This document shows positions 1-6,987 of a stretch of 7,828 nt of DNA, one piece after another (within the stretch, counting starts at the first letter, position 1; each line of letters starts with the position of its first letter). The notes under the pieces are model-generated. The model was not told the origin of the DNA. It made no database searches and saw only the letters and a list, made by a program, of their open reading frames with translations. Location of the stretch: NCBI GenBank assembly GCA_902767285.1, contig CACXHC010000069.1:1-7828 (forward strand). The letters are read 5' to 3'. Source of the stretch: an uncultured Ruminococcus sp. (GTDB lineage Bacteria; Bacillota; Clostridia; Oscillospirales; Acutalibacteraceae). The position numbers and the translations under genes were made by a program.

Positions 1-30
1 AAAAAGAAGAGAAAATAAGCAACAAAAAAA

Positions 31-1236
31 TTAAATGTTAAAAGAATGATACTCGTTATAATACTGCATCATAAGCAGAGAAACTTCGTTATAATTGGGG
101 GTGTAATCCACAAAATCGTTGTAGAGGTCGGTTGCGTCATAGCTGAAATCTACTATTGCATCGGTGATTTCGCCGTATTTATCCAAATTTTCATGCTGGA
201 GTTTTATAAGCTGTTGAATTGTTTTTTGGTCGTAGCAGTTATTGTCAAGATTGACTATATCGGGAATTTGCGGTTGTTTGTTATATCTTTCTTCAGGCAC
301 GCTGTGGGAGTAATCGTCGTCTATATACCACAAGACGCTCAAATATCCCGAATATTCAACTGCTTTGTCATCGCTGTTGATACAAGCCAAAAACGATATA
401 AAATTTGCCTCGTCCTCGTAGATATATCCCTTCAGATGTGCGTACTCGTGTGCCAGAACGTTCGGCATATATGAATCCGAAACAAACTTGCTGTAATTTG
501 CCTCCATAGAAAAAGGAAAATACACGCCGATGGTATTCAACTCAAACATATAATACGAACACCACAATTCTTTTGTTGGCGGATAATATCCCTTTAAACG
601 TGGAAACTTGTTTGAGATACCATGCAACGCTTCAGCAGCGGATTTGTCAAAATTTCCGTTAAAAATGAGAGTGCCGTCATCTTCTCTTTCCATTTGCTCC
701 GAAAGCTCAATACATTTGTTTACTACCATATTGCGAACTTCTTCGAGAGTATCAATGTCAAATTCACGGGTACTGTTTGAAAAATCCATTTTGGACGAGC
801 CGTAAAGAATCGTACAATTTAGCGTGTACAACATCGCCACCGATAAAGCTATAACAAGAGTCGTTTTGAGATAGCTAAATGCAAATTTTTTGTATTTGGG
901 TTTTTTTCTCAAAAAAATCAGCAGAATTGATGTTATTACCAATACTAATAAAATAAGTATTCCTATTGCCGCAAGCAGCTCTCCGAACGAAAACGGAAAT
1001 ATTCCCGAAAATCTTGAGTATGTTTCCGAGGCAATCCAAAAAATGTGATTGGCGTAAAAATCACAAGCACTGCTGCTCAAACGTGCAATTACGTTGAGTA
1101 ATAGTATTATAGATATGTAGATTATTATGAATTTTTGAAATTTGTCTAATTTTCTTTTGTTCTTTTGTTCTTTTTGCTTCTTTTGCTCTTCTTGTTCTAT
1201 TGGTGCGGATTTTTTTTCAACAGTACCTAAAGGCAT
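31..1236 (-). CDS. DUF3810 family membrane protein, putative zinc metalloprotease
   Basis: The 401-residue product looks like a DUF3810 protein, a family of unknown function found in Firmicutes and Bacteroidetes. A charged Lys/Glu/Gln-rich N-terminus (about residues 8-35) is followed by three hydrophobic segments (about 36-53, 86-109 and 123-145). A large hydrophilic C-terminal domain follows, probably outside the cell. It carries HEYAH (H263, E264, H267), the HExxH signature of zinc metallopeptidases. EDEANF, about nine residues further on, offers E276 as a third zinc ligand. I infer membrane-anchored peptidase activity; substrate and physiological role are unknown. The ATG overlaps the ribF end by 10 bp, and a GGAG site lies about 10 nt upstream of it, inside ribF, so the two genes are probably co-transcribed. 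The stop codon lies only 30 bp from the window edge, and no clear terminator hairpin is visible there. Family assignment is fairly sure; enzymatic activity is inference. Confidence 0.8.
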   Translation of the reverse strand: MPLGTVEKKSAPIEQEEQKKQKEQKNKRKLDKFQKFIIIYISIILLLNVIARLSSSACDFYANHIFWIASETYSRFSGIFPFSFGELLAAIGILILLVLVITSILLIFLRKKPKYKKFAFSYLKTTLVIALSVAMLYTLNCTILYGSSKMDFSNSTREFDIDTLEEVRNMVVNKCIELSEQMEREDDGTLIFNGNFDKSAAEALHGISNKFPRLKGYYPPTKELWCSYYMFELNTIGVYFPFSMEANYSKFVSDSYMPNVLAHEYAHLKGYIYEDEANFISFLACINSDDKAVEYSGYLSVLWYIDDDYSHSVPEERYNKQPQIPDIVNLDNNCYDQKTIQQLIKLQHENLDKYGEITDAIVDFSYDATDLYNDFVDYTPNYNEVSLLMMQYYNEYHSFNI

Positions 1237-2177
1237 TTTTTATATTCTCCGTTTCTGTATTTTTCGTATATTTTCAGTTCTTCAATATGTGAAATATCAC
1301 GAGATATTTGTTGTGCAAGCTCGTTTAAATTTTGGAATTTCCGTTCATCTCGCTCGAACCACAAAAGCTGTGTGCGAATCTTCTTTCCGTACAGTTCACC
1401 GCTGAAATTATCCAAAATATGAGTTTCGCAGTTGACCCCTTCGCCAAGTACAGTCGGACGTATTCCGATATTTGTCACAGCATTGTAACGTACTCCGTTT
1501 AGTATCGCAAAAGATGCGTATGCCCCAAAACGAGGCGTAACAAAATAATCGGGTATCGATTGGTTGATTGTCGGAATCCCAACTGTTCGCCCGTTCTGCT
1601 TGCCGTGAATTATTTCTCCCGAAATCGAAAACGGATATTTCAATAAAGCGTTTGCCGAGTACAGTTTTCCTTGTTCTATGAGATTGCGTATTCTGCTCGA
1701 ACTGACGGCAGTTCCGTCATAACATACAGGCGATACGACAAAAAAATCGACTCCGTTTTTTTCGCATATCTCCGAAAGCAAACCGCACCCACCCGATGCA
1801 AATTTCCCGAAACGATAATTGTATCCGCAAAAAATCGCTTTGGCATTAAGAGTTTTTATAAGGATATTTTCGGCGAAATCTTCTGCTGAAATATCTCGAA
1901 GATCTAAAAAATTTGGGGCGAAGCACTTATCTATTTTCATGCGGTCAAAAGCAGATATTTTGTCGTCATATTTCATCAAAATACGGCTTTCGGATTTTCC
2001 CAAAGCGACAGACGGCGACTGTGCAAACGTAAACACCGCAGACGAAATATTTTTTTCTTTTGCCGTGTTCAGCATAGATTCAATTAATTGTTGATGTCCT
2101 GTGTGAATACCATCAAAAAATCCCAAAGCGATACAGCATTCGTCAGATTGTTTGCTGATAAAATTGTATGTTTTCAT
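1227..2177 (-). CDS. ribF: Bifunctional riboflavin kinase / FAD synthetase
   Basis: This cytosolic enzyme phosphorylates riboflavin to FMN and then adenylylates FMN to FAD. At 316 residues it has the normal length for RibF. The N-terminal nucleotidyltransferase half shows GFFDGIHTGH (19-28, HxGH-type motif), GYNYRFG (118-124, usually GxDFxFG) and SSSRIR (159-164). The C-terminal riboflavin kinase half shows HGKQNGRTVGIPTIN (191-205, with the PTxN metal/nucleotide motif), NIGIRPT (236-242), ETHILD (251-256, with E251 the likely catalytic Glu) and a final RKFQNLNEL...QISRD segment. The ATG has a GAGG site 5 nt upstream, closer than usual. A sigma-A-type promoter in the 84-bp gap upstream suggests the gene has its own transcription start. 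No FMN riboswitch fits in the short leader. The gene overlaps the DUF3810 gene downstream. The D-to-N change in GYNYRFG is the only notable motif deviation, and all other hallmarks are intact. Confidence 0.96.
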   Translation of the reverse strand: MKTYNFISKQSDECCIALGFFDGIHTGHQQLIESMLNTAKEKNISSAVFTFAQSPSVALGKSESRILMKYDDKISAFDRMKIDKCFAPNFLDLRDISAEDFAENILIKTLNAKAIFCGYNYRFGKFASGGCGLLSEICEKNGVDFFVVSPVCYDGTAVSSSRIRNLIEQGKLYSANALLKYPFSISGEIIHGKQNGRTVGIPTINQSIPDYFVTPRFGAYASFAILNGVRYNAVTNIGIRPTVLGEGVNCETHILDNFSGELYGKKIRTQLLWFERDERKFQNLNELAQQISRDISHIEELKIYEKYRNGEYKKCL

Positions 2178-2186
2178 TGTTTCCTC

Positions 2187-2210
2187 GATTTTATTTTTAT
2201 TAATAAAATC
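2187..2210 (-). repeat. AT-rich inverted repeat in the ribF leader
   Basis: GATTTTATT (2187-2195) and AATAAAATC (2202-2210) form a perfect 9-bp inverted repeat with a 6-nt loop. It lies between the -10 box and the ribosome binding site of ribF. The stem has a single G-C pair, so an RNA hairpin would be weak. It could be an operator half-site pair or simply AT-rich sequence. Confidence 0.35.
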
Positions 2211-2239
2211 ATTTTACAACAAATTCGTTTTTTTATCAA
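2211..2239 (-). promoter_or_regulatory. Internal sigma-A promoter upstream of ribF
   Basis: On the minus strand TTGATA (2234-2239) and TAAAAT (2211-2216) are separated by exactly 17 bp, each with 5 of 6 consensus matches. The predicted start near 2204 gives a leader of roughly 27 nt before the ribF ATG. This explains the 84-bp gap in an otherwise overlapping gene run and suggests that ribF and the DUF3810 gene can be transcribed separately from the upstream block. Confidence 0.65.
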
Positions 2240-2261
2240 CAGTCAATTTTTTCTTGAATGA

Positions 2262-3188
2262 TTATTCGCTGTGCGACAGAATATGTATTCCGTCATTGGG
2301 AGAATAAACACAAACAGTCGCAGTCATGACTTCATCGGTGCGATATATCGAACAGCCTGAGTTCATAAGTCTGCGAATGGTGTTTCCGTTCGGCAAATAC
2401 GTACTGTCCTGACATTGTATTATAGCATATTTAGGAGAAACTGCATCTATCAATTTTTGTGATGTAGAACTTCCGCTTCCATGATGTCCCACATACAGAA
2501 CATCAGCCGAAAGTTCGTTATAAAAATGATTTAAAATATCGCCTTCGGCTTTCTGAGAAGCGTCACCCATAAAAAGTGCCGAAAAATCGTTATATTGAAA
2601 TTTTATTACTATCGAATTATCGTTGGATTGTTTGTAAATTTTATCGGGCGATAGTATTTTTAACGAAATATCTCCAAAATCAAAAAAATCACCGCTTCCA
2701 ATATATTCTATCGAAACATTGTTTTTTTCGAGGTCATTAACGAGAGATTCGTATAATACAGATGAGTCTTGTTTGCTGTATTCGCAAGTGACAAATTTTG
2801 ATATGCAGTAATTCTCGGCAACTTCTCCGAAATTTCCTATATGGTCAGAGTCGGGGTGAGTAAGAACAGCAAGGTCAATTGTTTCTATGGCGAGAGCATC
2901 GAGCGTTTGGCAAACGTTGCCTTGAAATTTTTCGAGTCCGCAGTCTATGAGGATATTTGTTTGACCGCAGTGTATAAGAGAACAACCGCCGTTTCCGATA
3001 TTTTGCGAATATATCGCCAGCGGATAATTATTCGATTTTTCGTAAATAGAATCAAGATTCAAAAAAGTTTTTGCCCAATCAAAAAATTCGGAGTAATGTA
3101 TTGATATAGCCAAAATCGCTGTTGCCAGAGCAACAGCGATAATTTTTAGGGCTTTTGAGATTTTTTTGGAGTCAGGCTTCAGCGACAC
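2262..3188 (-). CDS. Membrane-anchored ComEC/Rec2-like MBL-fold hydrolase
   Basis: The 308-residue product has one predicted N-terminal membrane segment (about 13-31) followed by a metallo-beta-lactamase domain of the ComEC C-terminal type. Visible motifs are NILIDCG (78-84), THPDSDHIG (110-118; H111, D113, D115 and H116 as metal ligands), LFMGDAS (205-211; D209) and GHHGSGSS (234-241), the last typical of ComEC-like proteins. The ComEC competence transmembrane domain is absent, so this is a stand-alone extracytoplasmic or membrane-tethered enzyme. By family it may be a nuclease or phosphodiesterase; the substrate is unknown. The first motif reads IGNGGC (64-69) where relatives usually have VGQGDA. 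The GTG start at 3186-3188 lies inside the ftsK end (17-bp overlap) and is supported by an AAAGGAAG-like site 7 nt upstream. It is probably translated from the ftsK transcript. Fold assignment is strong; function is inference. Confidence 0.88.
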   Translation of the reverse strand: MSLKPDSKKISKALKIIAVALATAILAISIHYSEFFDWAKTFLNLDSIYEKSNNYPLAIYSQNIGNGGCSLIHCGQTNILIDCGLEKFQGNVCQTLDALAIETIDLAVLTHPDSDHIGNFGEVAENYCISKFVTCEYSKQDSSVLYESLVNDLEKNNVSIEYIGSGDFFDFGDISLKILSPDKIYKQSNDNSIVIKFQYNDFSALFMGDASQKAEGDILNHFYNELSADVLYVGHHGSGSSTSQKLIDAVSPKYAIIQCQDSTYLPNGNTIRRLMNSGCSIYRTDEVMTATVCVYSPNDGIHILSHSE

Positions 3189-5877
3189 CCGAAATCTTCC
3201 TTTCTATCCATTCTTGTTGAGTAATAAGAACTTTTCGGGATTTACTGCCCTCATGAGGCCCGACAATTCCCATGCCCTCCATTATATCGATTAGTCTGCC
3301 TGCACGGGAGTATCCTACACGAAGTCGGCGTTGGAGCATTGACGCAGATGCCTGTCCCGCTTCCACAACAGCTCGTATAGCTTCGTCCAACAGCGGATCG
3401 GAGTCTGCAAAATCGTCGCCGTCAATATCCTTATCTTTATCTTTAGCCGAAAGTTTAACACCCACGTTTTCGCTCAGCTTATCGATTTGGTCGGATATGT
3501 CGCTGTCGTAATCGGCGGCGGCGTGATTTTTGATAAATGATGTTATAGCATCTATATCATCATCAGACGAAAAACCACCCTGAACACGAATCGGCTTTGA
3601 AACGCCAATCGGATTATACAGCATATCGCCTTTTCCTATGAGCTTTTCGCCTCCGCCTTGGTCGAGAATCGTTTTTGAATCGACATAAGATGCAACTTTC
3701 AGCGAAATTCTGCTCGGAATATTCGCCTTTATAACACCCGTTATGACGTTTACAGACGGTCTTTGCGTTGCTATAACAAGGTGCATACCTGCGGCACGGG
3801 CTTTTTGTGCAAGACGGCAAATATAATCTTCTACTTCGCCCGGAGCTACCATCATAAGGTCGGCAAGCTCGTCTATTGCGATAACTATTTTGGACATCTT
3901 TTTTGTTGCCTTAGGCGGAACAAATACGCCGTTAATGACTTTCCCTTCGTCATCTTGTTGATTTTCAATATCTTCGGGGGTCATCTCAGCAAGATTTTTC
4001 TCAACCATTTTGTTGTAGCTGTCGATGTCCTTAACATCGTAGAGCGAGAGTTCTTTGTAGCGATCTTCCATTTCCGAAACAGCCCACCCCAAAGCACCTG
4101 CGGCTTTTTTTGCGTCCGATACAACGGGTATCAGCAAATGGGGGATACCTTTGTATTTTGAGAACTCAACAAGTTTGGGGTCAACAAGAATTAACTTTAC
4201 TTCATCGGGAGTGGCTCTCAACAGGATACTCATAAGTATTGAGTTTACACATACCGATTTACCTGAACCCGTTGTGCCGGCTATGAGCAAATGAGGCATA
4301 GCAGCAAGATCCATTGTAATTATATTTCCGGCAACGTCTTTTCCAATAACGCACTCCAGTTTTTTTGTCTTTTTGTTTTTGTTGAACTCGTTCGACTCGA
4401 ATAACTCACGCATGGAAACCGAAGTTACTGTTTGGTTCGGTATTTCAACACCTATGGCAGATTTTCCGGGGATAGGTGCTTCAATACGCACACCGCCCTT
4501 TGCCGCAAGACACAGAGCAATATCATCTGAAAGACCCGTTATTTTTGATATTTTAACACCGGGAGCGGGTTTGATTTCGTATCGAGTTACCGAAGGGCCT
4601 CGACAGCTTCCTACAATAGACGCATTTACCGAAAAGCTTTTGAGAGTTGAAATCAACTTGGCTGCGTTTTCGTTTAACTCTTGTTCGTAGTTGAATTTTG
4701 CGGATTTATTTTCGGTGAGAAGATTCGTTGGGGGATAGATGTATTTTTTTTTCTTTTTCTTTTGGGGTTTCTGTTCTGCTTTTGTTATTATAAGTTCGGG
4801 TTTGTTCTTTTTTGCATTTTCCGAATTTTCGGAATTTTCGGATTTTGAATTTGAGTTTTCATCAAATCCATCACCGAAAATATTTGCCAAAATTTCGGAT
4901 TCTTCCTGATTATCTTCTTCGGTGCTTATGTCTATATCGATAACAAACGGGTCATCGTCTTGATCTGATGATTCGTCCTCATCGTTCTCGGGTTCGTCCT
5001 CTTCATCTTCAATAAACATTTCGCTGGAGTTTGTAAACAATTCCTCCGACATAACGGGAGAAGCAATGGCTTTTTTTACGGGAATCTCTTCTTCGTATTC
5101 GATATTTTCGTCATCTTCATCGAAATTTGTTTCTTCAATGTCGTATGAATCGTATCCCTCTTCGTCAAAATACTCGTCAGATGTTATTTTTTTCGGTTTA
5201 CGCTCGCTGAGTTTTCGTTTTATCAATGAAACAAGCTCCGAGAATTTATCGCACATTTTGTGGAATAGATTAGTATAAATTTGTTTTACGGGGATTTTGA
5301 ATGCAAATATCGAAAGCGTTATCACTCCAAGGCAAATAAGTATTTTGGCTGGGATTATTCCGCACAGTTTTATAAGCGGGGCTGCTAACAGAAATCCCAA
5401 AACACCTCCGCCCGAATAATTTATTCCTTCCAAAAATGCTTTTTTTATGCTGAGTTCGCCTGTGTTTGAAAAAATGTATATAAAAGCATTTAGAGAGGCA
5501 CAAAATCCGGCGGTAAAGGGAACGTTGATTTTTATATTGGATAACTCTTTGCCGAGAATTGTTCTGACTGATAGAAAAATCAGCATAATGGGCCAAAAAA
5601 GAGCGAGCATACTGCACAACCCTCTTACGCCGTTGTGAAGCCACAGCCATACCATTTCGCCCGGTATAAATATTATGGAGATGAGAAGAGCAGCTCCCAC
5701 GAACATTATAAGCGAGCGTCTTTGATTAACCGCTAAAGGGTCATCGTTATCGGATTCCGGCGGCGGTTCGGGGATATCGATATTCTTTTTTGACGGACGC
5801 TTAATTGGTTCGTTTGGAATTTTTTCAAAATCTTCTTGTTGATTTTCTTCTTCCTGAACTTTTTTTCTTCTTGCCAA
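3172..5877 (-). CDS. ftsK: FtsK/SpoIIIE family DNA translocase
   Basis: This is an ATP-driven double-stranded DNA pump that clears chromosomal DNA from the closing septum (FtsK role) or moves it into the forespore (SpoIIIE role). The 901 residues show several N-terminal membrane segments (about 55-72, 84-105, 118-137, 158-175 and 178-194). A long acidic linker (about 233-345) and a Lys-rich patch (372-378) follow. The motor domain has Walker A GTTGSGKS (534-541), LVDPK (564-568), Walker B IVIAIDELADLMM (664-676; D669, E670) and ATQRPSVNVITG (703-714). A C-terminal winged-helix gamma domain (about 828-885) contains GYSRAGRLID and closes with VGPHEGSKSRKVL. The start is TTG at 5875-5877, with AAAGGAG 9 nt upstream. 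The first in-frame ATG would remove the cytoplasmic N-terminus and begin within the first membrane segment. The stretch between the YN motif and Walker B (about 622-662) seems somewhat long. Sequence alone does not separate FtsK from SpoIIIE. Confidence 0.97.
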   Translation of the reverse strand: MARRKKVQEEENQQEDFEKIPNEPIKRPSKKNIDIPEPPPESDNDDPLAVNQRRSLIMFVGAALLISIIFIPGEMVWLWLHNGVRGLCSMLALFWPIMLIFLSVRTILGKELSNIKINVPFTAGFCASLNAFIYIFSNTGELSIKKAFLEGINYSGGGVLGFLLAAPLIKLCGIIPAKILICLGVITLSIFAFKIPVKQIYTNLFHKMCDKFSELVSLIKRKLSERKPKKITSDEYFDEEGYDSYDIEETNFDEDDENIEYEEEIPVKKAIASPVMSEELFTNSSEMFIEDEEDEPENDEDESSDQDDDPFVIDIDISTEEDNQEESEILANIFGDGFDENSNSKSENSENSENAKKNKPELIITKAEQKPQKKKKKKYIYPPTNLLTENKSAKFNYEQELNENAAKLISTLKSFSVNASIVGSCRGPSVTRYEIKPAPGVKISKITGLSDDIALCLAAKGGVRIEAPIPGKSAIGVEIPNQTVTSVSMRELFESNEFNKNKKTKKLECVIGKDVAGNIITMDLAAMPHLLIAGTTGSGKSVCVNSILMSILLRATPDEVKLILVDPKLVEFSKYKGIPHLLIPVVSDAKKAAGALGWAVSEMEDRYKELSLYDVKDIDSYNKMVEKNLAEMTPEDIENQQDDEGKVINGVFVPPKATKKMSKIVIAIDELADLMMVAPGEVEDYICRLAQKARAAGMHLVIATQRPSVNVITGVIKANIPSRISLKVASYVDSKTILDQGGGEKLIGKGDMLYNPIGVSKPIRVQGGFSSDDDIDAITSFIKNHAAADYDSDISDQIDKLSENVGVKLSAKDKDKDIDGDDFADSDPLLDEAIRAVVEAGQASASMLQRRLRVGYSRAGRLIDIMEGMGIVGPHEGSKSRKVLITQQEWIERKISGVAEA
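3196..3204 (-). promoter_or_regulatory. Ribosome binding site supporting the GTG start of the MBL-fold gene
   Basis: GAAAGGAAG on the minus strand lies 7 nt before GTG (3186-3188), inside the ftsK coding region near its end. It supports translation of the downstream gene from within the ftsK message, consistent with the 17-bp overlap. Confidence 0.65.
4816..4842 (-). repeat. Three 9-bp tandem repeats in the ftsK linker
   Basis: Three consecutive 9-bp units (ATTTTCCGA, then ATTTTCGGA twice on the plus strand) encode Ser-Glu-Asn three times (residues 346-354) in the disordered linker between the membrane and motor domains. The unit is a multiple of three, so copy-number changes would keep the frame. 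Confidence 0.8.
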
Positions 5878-5886
5878 TCTTATTTT

Positions 5887-5893
5887 CTCCTTT
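5887..5893 (-). promoter_or_regulatory. Ribosome binding site supporting the TTG start of ftsK
   Basis: AAAGGAG on the minus strand lies 9 nt before TTG (5875-5877). It is the only strong Shine-Dalgarno match near the 5' end of the ORF, and it argues for a TTG start that gives MARRKK. Confidence 0.8.
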
Positions 5894-5943
5894 CCTTGTT
5901 TTTAGTTTTTACTTTCTCACGCACATAAATGACGGTATCGAAT

Positions 5944-6921
5944 TTATGGATTTGCAGTAAAATATGTTAAAGGCTCACCGCTGAAAAGGTTCTTGCCTGA
6001 TTTGAGTTCGATTATGCTTATTATGATTATTGCTATACCCAAAACTGCTGTATAAGCAGCAAAAATATTTGTTCTGTCTTTTGCGAGCATCCATTTGAAG
6101 AGCATTATTGCAAAAAATCCGACAATCATGGCGGTTATCATTCCGGCGATCATAGCTGCGGGACTTAATTGGAGAGTGTCTTGCGTTCCCTGAGCTTTGA
6201 AAGCATCTATTCCCTCAAGCAAAGCGGCGGCGAGAATAGACGGAATACCCAAAACAAAAGCGTAATCTAAAGCGACTTGTTTGTTGAGTCCTCTCAGTTC
6301 GCCCATAGCAAGAGTTGTTCCGGAGCGTGAGAGTCCCGGAAAAATCGCCGCAAACGCCTGCCCCAAGCCGACACAAACGGCATCCAGTATTTTCATACGA
6401 CGACGACCGGGAGTTTCGCTGCCTGTGCGAGCCGAGTATTTTTTTGTTGTGTTTTCCATAGCTTTAACGCCGACCCACAGCATAATGCTTGTTGCAAGAA
6501 GCGAAAATCCGATTATTATAAAATATCCTGTGTTGCCCTGCCAGATTTCGGCAAGGTCTTTCGGGCTGAGTCCGTTTGTTCCGGGAATGGGTGCAAATAA
6601 CAAAAACAGCGGAACAAGACCAATTATAATCATTAACAGAAAATTAGTATCGCCGTCTGTTTTGCTCCAATGAAAATTACCTGTGAAAATGTCCTTCAGC
6701 ATTATAAAGAAGGATTTTATTAATCTGAAAATCAGTTTGCGGTACACAACGCACACCGAAACCAGCGTTCCCACATGCAGCATTACATTGAAGAACAAAT
6801 TTCCCTCCATATCTATTCCCATTATGTGTTGAAAAATTGTCAGGTGTCCGCTGCTGCTCACAGGCAGAAACTCGGTAAGCCCCTGAACAACGCCGAGTAT
6901 TATGGCTTCTAAAATGTTCAT
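5944..6921 (-). CDS. uppP: Undecaprenyl-diphosphatase (BacA/UppP family)
   Basis: This integral membrane phosphatase converts undecaprenyl diphosphate to the monophosphate, recycling the lipid carrier for peptidoglycan and other envelope polymers; overproduction is known to confer bacitracin resistance. The family's two signature regions are present. QGLTEFLPVSSSGH (13-26) supplies the (E/Q)xxxE pair Q13/E17 and H26, and FPGLSRSGTT (194-203) supplies R199. There are about seven to eight hydrophobic segments over the length. At 325 residues it is longer than the usual 260-290. The excess appears to lie in hydrophilic loops (about 111-130 and 155-177, the latter basic) and a C-terminal tail (about 307-325). 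The ATG has an AGGAG site 9 nt upstream. The gene lies between tepA and ftsK with 66-bp gaps on both sides, and a strong hairpin lies in the gap before it. Confidence 0.96.
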   Translation of the reverse strand: MNILEAIILGVVQGLTEFLPVSSSGHLTIFQHIMGIDMEGNLFFNVMLHVGTLVSVCVVYRKLIFRLIKSFFIMLKDIFTGNFHWSKTDGDTNFLLMIIIGLVPLFLLFAPIPGTNGLSPKDLAEIWQGNTGYFIIIGFSLLATSIMLWVGVKAMENTTKKYSARTGSETPGRRRMKILDAVCVGLGQAFAAIFPGLSRSGTTLAMGELRGLNKQVALDYAFVLGIPSILAAALLEGIDAFKAQGTQDTLQLSPAAMIAGMITAMIVGFFAIMLFKWMLAKDRTNIFAAYTAVLGIAIIIISIIELKSGKNLFSGEPLTYFTANP

Positions 6922-6947
6922 GAATAAGTACTCCTTTTTTTATTTTA

Positions 6948-6975
6948 CCGCAGATATATATAATTATATCTGCGG
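6948..6975 (-). repeat. Perfect 11-bp hairpin between tepA and uppP
   Basis: CCGCAGATATA (6948-6958) and TATATCTGCGG (6965-6975) are perfect inverted repeats around a 6-nt loop, 12 bp past the tepA stop and 13 bp before the uppP ribosome binding site. In the direction of transcription the stem is followed by an A-rich run, not a U-tract. It therefore does not look like an intrinsic terminator. It may instead protect or separate the two parts of the message, or bind a regulator as DNA. Confidence 0.75.
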
Positions 6976-6987
6976 TTGGTAACAAGG

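Noticed and set aside
1..33. Possible terminator after the DUF3810 gene
   Set aside because: A run of seven T follows the stop on the minus strand, but only a 4-bp AT-rich stem (AACA/TGTT) can be drawn, which is too weak to call.
46..474. Open frame of 142 codons on the plus strand opposite the DUF3810 gene
   Set aside because: It lies wholly inside a well-supported minus-strand gene, has no recognisable domain, and is rich in Cys/Val/Ile in the manner of antisense frames in AT-rich DNA.
2178..2261. FMN riboswitch upstream of ribF
   Set aside because: The predicted leader is about 27 nt and the whole gap 84 bp, far too short for the FMN aptamer, and none of its conserved sequence is present.
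3763..4161. Plus-strand open frame of 132 codons opposite the ftsK motor domain
   Set aside because: The opposite strand encodes the conserved Walker B region of FtsK, and the plus-strand translation shows no family features.
5270..5650. Minus-strand open frame of 126 codons within ftsK in another frame
   Set aside because: It overlaps the FtsK membrane segments in a shifted frame. Its Arg/Ser/Cys-rich composition is typical of an out-of-frame shadow, and the FtsK frame itself is continuous, so it is not a frameshift fragment.
6948..6975. Reading the tepA-uppP hairpin as an intrinsic terminator
   Set aside because: The stem is strong, but leftward transcription continues into an A-rich run with no U-tract. 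Rightward transcription would have no gene to terminate.
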